Source: Acarospora socialis (Eukaryota > Ascomycota > Lecanoromycetes > Acarosporales > Acarosporaceae). Taken from it: DNA of 64,000 nt. Below are positions 55,973 through 64,000 of this stretch, in pieces. Position 1 is the first letter of the stretch, and every line of letters starts with the position of its first letter. The stretch is from assembly GCA_025617375.2 (NCBI GenBank), contig JAMYGW020000012.1, forward strand, positions 1,364,001 through 1,428,000, in the 5' to 3' direction. The translations under genes were made by a program, and so were the position numbers. Below the pieces are notes generated by a model. That model had not been told where the DNA came from. It made no database searches and worked only from the letters and a program-made list of their open reading frames with translations.

Positions 55973-57838
55973 CTAGGTGGTCATATTGCTCATCGCATAT
56001 GATTGTCCAGTGTGCTGTATGTTGTCCTGATTCCTTCGAGGTCGCTTTGAGGAAGCATTGCGTGCAAGATTGGCCTTCCGCTTGCTTATGACCCGTTCAT
56101 CTTCTTGGGTTATGATTTCAACAAATGCGGCTTTAAGAGCGGGATGGAGTTCTTTAGCCGCATAGTCAGTCAAGATGGTCTTAATCTGAAGACATGCTTG
56201 GTCCTTGGTGTATCGAGCCAAAGGCGAGAACTCGTCGAAGCAGAAGCTAAGATTTCCGTCTGCTAGCTTGGAAGCACGGTGTACTCGGACACTAAGATCT
56301 TGAGCGTTGAACACCAGAGAGAACACCCGGACAGTTTCAAAGAATTTAGCTTCTTGTCCTGCACGTACCATCCAGGTATACATGTTATACAGAGCCTGAC
56401 TAGCATTGTGCAGATTAGTCATGTAAGCCTCTTGAAGATCTGCCCCTGCTTTCTTGACTTCCATGAAGAGGAAAGGAAAACATCGATCACCACCGTCTGG
56501 CGAAATGCACTTCTCAAGTTCCGATGGTATTGGGTCAGAATCGTCTTCTTCTCCAGTGAAGGACTCCAGTGTGAAACTTATGGCAAGGTCGGGTTTAGGC
56601 AGCGAGATCTCATCATCTTCACGAGATGGTAATCGTGTATCTTTTGGCTGTGACCATTGTCCCTCGGTGTTCCAGTCAAATATCTTACCTAGCCAGTATT
56701 GATTAATGATGTGTATCATGATGGTTCGTTGGAGGACAGCCTCATTTCTGGCAAGGCATCGCTTCAGATCAGCCTGAAAGTACCTTCTGTTCACAATTGG
56801 ATAACTAATCTTGGATTTGCCCTCATCAAATCTGAATGAGAAGTCGTCAATATAGGCGTAGCAATCATCATTGGGATGATCAACGATCTGCTGAAGAAAA
56901 TCTCGTGCCGTAGATTGCAAGTCTTCAGTTTCTTTCAGTGTTCGCTTAGGAAGCTCAGTTTTAAGGATAGACCTGAGGTGCTCAAGTCTTGCATCAGTGC
57001 GTGCCCTTCTCTGGACCCGACGATGTCTGAGCTTGGTATCTGACACTTTCACACTTTTGGACCCAGTTACTTTTGCTGTAGATTCATTCTCCTTTGCATT
57101 TATAGATGCTGAGCTTGAATCCATGTTGTCCTCTGATCCGCGGACAACACCAGGGATAGCTGCCGAGTATAGGGCTTGAGCTTGATGTATGCGCTCAGAT
57201 GAGACAGATTCAACCTGGCTCAGCCAAGCATTCAATGAAGGGCTCTGGATCGGTCAGACATATATCTACACTGTAACTGAAATATTATAAACACTCACTT
57301 GCGATTGTCCTGCCCCTCTTCTCTGCAGGGACTGCTCTATGGATGTGCCTTCTCTCTGCTGTCGCGATCGTGGCTGCCGCTTCGCCCGGGCTGGTTTAGT
57401 TGCAAATGGCCGGTTATTGCTTCTACGTCTTGTTACAGTGTCCGACTTTGGGCTCTCCGGTGGCTGAGAGGTGGTTGTAGCCTCTATTTGCCTACGTGAT
57501 CCTCTTGGTTGCTTTGCTGGGTTTGCCTTTGATGCAGGTGGCCCACTGTTGCCTCCACGTTGTGTTGCGATGCCTCTAGAGTGTTGTAAACGATCTTTTT
57601 GTCGTGCCGGTGATCGATCATTGAATGTTTCCGGCCTTTGAGCACCCCTCCCACGAGCCTGAGAGGATCGAGGGATTGTTGAGATTGGGGCCACAAGTGT
57701 GATCTCCTGCTGTTTGATCCAGGACCTTGTATGTGGGCGGCGGCGTCCGCCAGTAGCGTCTGGTTTCTTGCTCTCTTCCTGCTTTACCCAGGCCCTTGTG
57801 CGTGGGCGGCGAGGTTCGTCGCGCACCGTCTCGAGCTG
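55973..57838 (-). CDS. PD-(D/E)XK nuclease-like protein
   Basis: Exons about 57838-57299 and 57244-55973 (54-nt intron GTGAGT...CCAG) give some 600 residues. The 5' end is uncertain because no ATG begins the first exon, and a CTTGCAG acceptor just upstream (57844-57838) suggests another exon. The N-terminal exon is basic and low-complexity, with repeats of RRPRTRAWVKQEE/RRPHTRSWIKQQE. The C-terminal exon holds a conserved helical part (SARDFLQQIVDHPNDD) and the nuclease core: KPDLAISF then FPFLFMEVKKAGADLQEAYM, giving the D...ExK metal and catalytic set of PD-(D/E)XK folds. Basic KRPRRNQ near the end could be a nuclear signal. Such genes are common, multi-copy and often next to repeats in plant-associated ascomycetes. 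Role unknown. Confidence 0.65.
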
Positions 57839-57844
57839 CAAGTC

Positions 57845-58418
57845 GATACTTGGTGTTAGCCAAGATCCAGGTTAAGATGAGCGTTCAACCCTACCAGGAG
57901 ACTCTCTACTGCCGTAGCACCCACTGCTTTTTGCTTTTTGCCTTTTGCGTGCCTTTCTTTTGGCATGAGGAAATCCGAATTTGGGGTATCGATTCAATGG
58001 ATAAGTAGAATCACCTCCAAGGTTGTGGCAGCCTGACTCATTATCTGCTACCACCATGGCGATGATACTCGGGGCGGGGTTGGTAATTGGATTCCAATTC
58101 AAGTTTGACCAGCAATAATACAGCAAACAGGATGTAAAAGGTGTAGTGCTCATCATTGTTACTGGGACACATTACACCACACACTGCTCTCGAGGCGAGG
58201 CAAGTGCCAGGGACCACCAATCTTAGTAGTTAATTGCTTTGTAGCGAGAAATTGCGACACTTGCTCATCGGTCGATCCTTTGCATAACAGTATGCAAGAC
58301 CGGATCCCATTGGGGCACCCCAGTAGGGTGACAGTAATCTATGCGGTAATTTTGGGAAATTATTACCATATGTGTAATATTTGCTGAGTCAGGCATAAAA
58401 ATGTTGATTCTGATGTAA
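57845..58418. other. Boundary between gene-rich and AT-rich sequence
   Basis: It may hold a 5' exon of the nuclease-like gene (a minus frame over 58156-57872 encodes a basic KRKARKRQKAK patch). Composition changes from balanced to AT-rich within a few hundred bases. Confidence 0.4.
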
Positions 58419-58813
58419 CTGTTATGTTCTGACCTGAGATTCCTTGGGTATTAGAGCTAGAGGTTGGTGCTTGTTGATATAACAATTTACATGATATGAT
58501 GTGATGTAAACCAGTAGATAGTAACTCTCTATTGCTTGAGTAAAGTTGTACATGATCAATTTCATAAGAAAATTGATTCTACTATATAGTGAGTCTGCTT
58601 ATTGATCTTGTTGTTGAGTTTGTTGATGTGAGTTTCAATATCTATCTATCACAGATAGATTATTAGAATAGATTTATGACAGTGTGATGTATAATGATAC
58701 ACAAACTATTTAATGATAAAATAACACAATATATCTCTATTGATGTCAAGACTAATCTCTGAAGAGTTTTTTATACAAAGAAATCTTATATTTATAGATT
58801 TTTGCTAAACTAC
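58419..58813 (+). repeat. LTR-like copy 1 (less decayed at its left end)
   Basis: Starts TGTTATGTTCTGACCTGAG and continues with a GTGCTTGTTGATATAAC block shared with the other copies. It still has CC and GG dinucleotides in its first 150 bases, unlike the rest. The right limit is approximate. Confidence 0.55.
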
Positions 58814-59140
58814 TGTTACAATCATACTCAGAGAAGTAAGACACAAACTGACTTGTATACTGAACAGATGTTTAACAGATTGTCTGTTAAGAACAAGTCA
58901 TATAATAGCTTAATAACTCAACAGATTGAGTAATTAACTTGATGAGTTGACTGATTAAGTGATTAACTTAATGTATAAGAATATTAAGTTTTTAGTATAT
59001 AGTAAAATCATTTCTTGTATGAAAATGATCATGTTCAACTTAAATAACAATTTAAATATTATACTTAACAATCATATCTGAGAATCTTTATATCAATAAG
59101 CAAAAACTCTTAATTCTTATAGAAATTGAAACATTTCTAT
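58814..59140 (-). repeat. LTR-like copy 2
   Basis: Begins (low coordinate) TGTTACAATCATA, like copy 4, and carries the TATATCAATAAGCA block in the minus orientation near 59090-59105. The right limit is approximate. Confidence 0.5.
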
Positions 59141-59316
59141 TACTTAATATTAAATGTCTTAATTATTTAGAAGACTAGAATACACAAAGAATAACTTTTG
59201 TATATAATAACTAAGTGATATCATGTGACACAGAAGATCTCAACACTAAACTGAATAGAATTAAACTTCTAAAAAGTCTTCTAATTTCAATACTTTCTCT
59301 TAAACTTGTTATGAGA

Positions 59317-59676
59317 TGTAATGTTCTCACAGAAGATTTTTCTTATATAAGAACTAAGAGTTTGTGCTTATTGATATAAGAACATGGTCTGAAACAGTTC
59401 TGATCTTTATTCTTAGATTGTTATTTAAGTTAAACATGATTGTTTTCATAAGAGAAACAACTCTACTATATAGAGTGAGCTCAATGTCTCTGTGTTGAGC
59501 ATTCTTGATGTCTTGACATCTTAATGTTGAGAAATCAAGTTCTCAGCTCATCTGCTTGCTGTTAAGTTGTTATATCATTATGTAACTGCTGTCTAGCAGT
59601 TTTTCTTGTATGTACTTCAAGTGAACTCTTAAGTACAGACTCATGAGTTTCTTTTTTACAGAGTATGATCATAACA
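59317..59676 (+). repeat. LTR-like copy 3
   Basis: Begins TGTAATGTTCTCACAGAAG, contains AAGAGTTTGTGCTTATTGAT and TCTGAAACAGTTCTGA, and ends GACTCATGAG...ATCATAACA. It is inverted relative to copy 4 and is followed by a short gag-region-like Cys-rich frame fragment near 59751-59936. Confidence 0.6.
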
Positions 59677-62600
59677 TCATTTTTCTTCTTCAGGTGCTAG
59701 TTCTTTAGAGTTTATTTAAGTGAGAGTATATAACAAATTCATCATCAGCAATGATGCTTTTTAAAAATTTCAATTATCTAAGAATTACAAAGAAAATTCA
59801 ACTCAGTGATAGTCTCATCACATTTTCTTGTGAATTCTGTACTGCTCACAGTCTCAATTGCTTTGTTATGATTGATGAAAGACTGAAATGCAATAAGTGT
59901 ACTTGCTGCAGTCATTCATATGTTGCAGTTTCATGAAAGTCTCTCAACAGAACTCATCTTTTTCTTTAAAAGAAAATAAGTGATGCAAATGCAGTTCTTG
60001 ATGCTCTTGCTGTCAAGATAATGTGTTTTCAAAAGATTTTAAATCAAATGAATCATCATACTGCACAAAAAACTGACTGTCTTGCTGCTGAACTTGATAG
60101 TGATAATGATAAAACTGAGAATGAAGAAAATTCTCTTGTTGATTAACAAATGAAACAGCTTGTTAATTTTATGTTGTCATTCTTCTGAACTAATATTGAC
60201 TTTTTTTCTCAAAATACTGAAGTGTTTTTGTGCAGTTTTTGAGATTTTCTCTGAATTCTCAGATGTTTTTTGAAATATCATAATCTTTTTATTTTATGAG
60301 ATAGTAAACTTTTTCACTAATCATTCTCTTTTCTAAAATGTTCTCAACTTCATATTCTTCTTTGAGTTTGACAGATATTTTGATGATTTAAAGTAATATG
60401 AACTGATTGCAGTGCTGTAGCATGAACACATGAAATATTGAGTGTATTCTTATTTTCTTGAGTAAGTCTAGCTCATAGCTTAATTTCTTAATGTTTCATA
60501 TGATTTTGAATGATTCAATGCTTCTGTTCTTCAGCTTCTTGCTTTTTTCTTTAGTTTGTATGTTGTTTGTTCTTAAATATATTTTCTTTTTTTCTTTAAA
60601 TGATCTTGTCTTTGTTGTTTATTTTATCTGCTGTTCAATTTATTTCATTAAATCTTGATGCAGTTTTTTCATTTAAGCAATATTCAGAATTGCTTTTTGA
60701 CTCTGTGATTCATGTTTCTTGAGATCTCATTATACTTTCAGATTATAGCTGTAATTTGTATAAAAAGATGTCTTTTCTGTGATTTCATTCTTTGTGTTGT
60801 TGTATGCAAATTGTATCATTGACAACAGTCATATTCAGTTGTTCTGATTTTTGTTGACATAGTGTTTTAAGTATGTTTTCACTGTTTAATTTATTCACTT
60901 GCTTTATTCAATCATCTGTGAGTGATATACTGTCAACATCTTGTGTTTTATTTTGAGTTCTGCTGTGAGCATTTTTCAAAACTTGCTTGTAAACAGCTTG
61001 TCTCTATCAATGATAAATTCTTTTAATAGTTTATAATTGCTAATCAATTCTTGCAGTATAATGTATGTCAATACTGATGCTGTTGCAATTTCTTTGAATA
61101 AAATGAATATTGTGTACTTGATCAATCTGTTCACTATAGTCAATATATTATTGAATTTCATTCTTCATGCTGAGTTCTTTGATAGTGATAACTTTGTGAT
61201 AAAGTTTATAATAACTGACTCTCATGATGTATCTGATGCATCTAGTTATGTTACTTCATTATATTGTTTATTTTAGTTAATCTTATTTCTTCAGCATAAA
61301 TTGCACACAGCAATCATCTTGATGACTTGATTTCTAAAATCACTAATGTTACATTTTCTTTGCACTAAGTTCTCAGTGTACTTGACTTCTAGATACTCTT
61401 TAACTCTGTTATAATGATACATTTTAATGAGTTTTTTGTTTGTTAAAAAAGCTTACTCTATCTTGTACATTGCTGTCAAGCTCTTTGTGAGAATTTCTTT
61501 GTCATCTTTGCTCAGAATTCTGACATATACTGTCTGTATATTTTCATAATTAGGTTGTCTGTTTAAGACATTTGTCTCATTATTCTCATTACTTTTCTTG
61601 TAATGTATTTGAAATTTATAGTCTGTTAACTGTTTTACTCAATAAATCTGTCATTAATTGACTTGCTTTGTTGTTACAAAGTTTCTCAAATTCTTATGAT
61701 TCATATAGATCTGAATTAACTTGTTTGTTTTTTGTGAAATAAGATCTTTAATCTTGCAGTGCTTTCACTATTGTAAGAAATTTCTTGTCATGAATCTCAT
61801 ATCTTTTCTCAGATTCTGATAGCTTTCTAAATTGATATACTATGAATTTCTGTTGTTCATTCTCAATCTGATACAGATATGTGTTTACTGTGAAATCTGA
61901 GATATTTATTTTTAGTGTCTTCTCACATATTAAATTGAATATTCTCAGATATGCTGTTTCACTAAAACTTCTCTTTAATATGTGAAACACATCTTTCTGC
62001 TTCTCATTTCAATACTATTTTTCACTTTTGTGTGTCAAATGCATCAGTGATTTTGCAATTCTTGCATAGTTTGATATGAATTTTCAATAGTAATTCATTA
62101 ATTCTAGAAAGACTTGTACTTTCTTGATTTATTTTGATGTCAATCAGCTTCTGACTGCTTCTGTTTTCTTTAAATTCTTTTTGATCTGTTCAGATTGAAT
62201 TACATAGTTTAGAAACTCAACTTTCTTGATTTCAAATCTGCTTTTTAATTTTTTCATGTATAGAACTTTCTCATTAAGTCTTGTCAATATTTTCTGCACA
62301 TACTTGCAGTACTTTTTAAGATCTTCTGAATATATCAGAATATTATTAAGATATGTGATCACAAAATTATTAAGATATTTTCTTAGTGTGTTATTAATCA
62401 ATCATTGAAAGATGACAGAAACATTCTTTAACTCAAATGACATAACAATGTACTCATAATGTTCATATCATGTTCAGAATGTCATTTTTCATTTTTTATC
62501 TTCTTTCATTTTAACTCAGTAGTAGATCTTCTTAAGATTTAAGTTCATAAATTACTTAGTCTTTTTTAATTGATCTTGCAACTCTTTTATCAATAGTAGA

Positions 62601-63397
62601 GAATAACTGTTCTGATGAGTTATCTCATTGAGTTGTTTATAATTGATACATAGTCATTTCTTGTCATTCTTCTTTGATACAAACAGAATTGAATATTCTG
62701 CTGATGACTTTGATGATTTTATAAATTTTTTCTTGAGATTTTTGTCAAGATATGTTCTGACTTTCTTGAGTTGATTTTTACTCATTGAGTATAATGATAT
62801 TCACTTAGATTGCTTTCTCTTCAATAGCAATATTTCATGATCTCAAAACTTATATTCTGATAAACTCATCTTTGACTGTTCAGAAATCTTATATGTGTTT
62901 TTGATTACACATATTTCTTTTGTAACTCAATCAATTTTTAAATTCTTTTTACACAGTCAAGACATCTCTAGCATTGCATTATATCTGATTGATTTTATAA
63001 CATTAAAGATTATCTCTTGTGAGTTTTCAAGAATTGAAACTTTCACACAGATTTTCTCTTCAATTCTTTTCATGATTTTGTTTGTCATTCATATATTAAA
63101 TGAGTGATGTGCTCATTGTGTTATCAATTTCAACATATTAATTATTTTGCAACTTATAATGTTACTATTCACTTCAAAATTCACTAATGCATTGATTTGA
63201 TATTCATTGATCTCAATCACAATTCATATTCAATAATCATTGTTGTTTCTTTGAGACACTGCTAGCTTCTTGATCTTTAATCTTGTTGAGAAAGCTTTTT
63301 GTTTTTTGACTTCTTCTTGAACTTTCTTGATTTTTCAGTTCATCTTTAAAGTTCTTAAAATTATCTTGATTTTCTTTTAATCATAAGATTCACATAT

Positions 63398-63946
63398 GTT
63401 ACAACCATATTTAAAGAAAAAAAAACTCATGAGTCTGTGATCAGAAGTTCACTCAGAGTGTATACAAAGAAAACTGCTAAACAGCAGTTATGTGATGATG
63501 TGACAACTTAATGACAAGTGAGTAAGTCAAGAGCTCAATTTCTCAACATCAAAACATCAAAACATCAAGAGTACTCAATGCAGAAACATCAAGCTGTTAT
63601 AATCAAGTCAGAAGAAACTTAAAGTGAACTGATGCATATGCAGAAAAGATGTACATCTGGAAAAATGTTAGACAGCAGTCATGTGACATCTCAACATGCT
63701 CAATGATGAGCTTGACAAGCAAACTTAACAAGTTGCATGAATGAGCTGCCTTAACAGACTCAATGATGAGATCAGCAAGCAAGCTCAGTATATAGTCACA
63801 GTCATTTCTCTTATGAAAAGAATTGTGTTCAACTTAAGTAATTATCTAAGAGTTAAAGTTCAGAACTGTTTCAGACCAGTTATTATATCAATAAGCACAA
63901 ACTCTTAGTTCTACATACTCAAAAAATCTCAGATTAAGACATTACA
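63398..63946 (-). repeat. LTR-like copy 4
   Basis: Reverse complement reads TGTAATGTCTTAATCTGAG at its start and ends ...GGTTGTAACA. It shares AGAGTTTGTGCTTATTGAT, TCTGAAACAGTTCTGA and GACTCATGAG with copy 3. By orientation it is the 5' LTR of the minus-strand pol remnant. Confidence 0.65.
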
Positions 63947-64000
63947 CTTTGAACATTCTTATGATATAATGAGTATGATGTCTGACACACAGAAGAATGT

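Larger units (their letters stand above)
58419..63946 (-). mobile_element. Decayed Ty3/gypsy LTR-retrotransposon remnants (fossil)
   Basis: A strongly AT-rich block with fragments of a Ty3/gypsy pol on the minus strand in family order: reverse transcriptase (about 62800-62144), RNase H (about 61990-61748) and integrase core (about 61161-60976). LTR-like copies flank and interrupt it. The pair at about 58814-59140 and 63398-63946 share orientation and could belong to the pol-bearing element. The element is broken throughout by many changes and cannot be active. Heavy mutation and divergence between LTR copies suggest an old insertion or intense repeat-directed mutation. Confidence 0.8.

Noticed and set aside
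55597-56091. Plus-strand 164-residue frame with PPLRNETYLLFFPLYRWLL
   Set aside because: No family recognised, no ATG at the frame start, and its right part overlaps the 3' end of the nuclease-like gene on the other strand. A truncated gene is possible but unsupported.
1-64000. tRNA, rRNA, snRNA genes and CRISPR arrays
   Set aside because: I looked for tRNA B-box-like GGTTCGAATCC strings, rRNA-like blocks and regularly spaced repeats and found none that hold up.

Overview
The window comes from a filamentous ascomycete (Pezizomycotina, plausibly Dothideomycetes). The evidence is short introns of about 45-175 nt with GT...YAG ends and CTAAC/CTGAC branch sites, a fungal FHA/coiled-coil STRIPAK subunit, a DPR-motif dehydrin-like protein, a PhiA/IgE-binding-type cell-wall protein and a CECR5-type HAD hydrolase. 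All splicing below was worked out by eye. For each joined model I checked that the spliced length is a multiple of three and that the phases agree.

Layout. 0.9-8.7 kb is ordinary core genome: a GPI-anchored Ser/Thr-rich protein, MGR2 (TIM23 subunit) divergent from a Far9/10-PRO45-like FHA protein, an unrecognised damaged or cryptically spliced frame, then LIP2 (octanoyltransferase) divergent from POP7 (RNase P/MRP). 10.8-16.6 kb holds a FucP-type MFS transporter, an F-box/LRR protein and a HAD hydrolase. 16.6-27.7 kb is gene-poor, with a His-Me-finger zinc-loop protein, a disordered protein with an internal duplication and a PhiA-like secreted protein.

27.7-35.5 kb is the most interesting block. 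A SERAC1-like alpha/beta-hydrolase with a beta-rich N-terminus lies head-to-head with a 1157-residue TPR-CHAT caspase-like protease. A DUF6601 membrane protein follows about 100 bp beyond the protease. This is a candidate fungal cell-death or immunity cassette.

36.9-57.8 kb carries a large acidic disordered repeat protein, the DPR dehydrin-like protein (seven exons), a PA-TM-RING ubiquitin ligase, an aquaporin, an EI24/Rrt8-like membrane protein, a secreted PAN plus beta-propeller protein and a PD-(D/E)XK nuclease-like protein. From about 58.4 kb to the end the DNA is very AT-rich. It contains decayed Ty3/gypsy LTR-retrotransposon remnants with several LTR copies. The base-context signature there is unusual: C is almost never followed by G or C, yet CpA and CpT are common, which is not the pattern of classical CpA-directed RIP.
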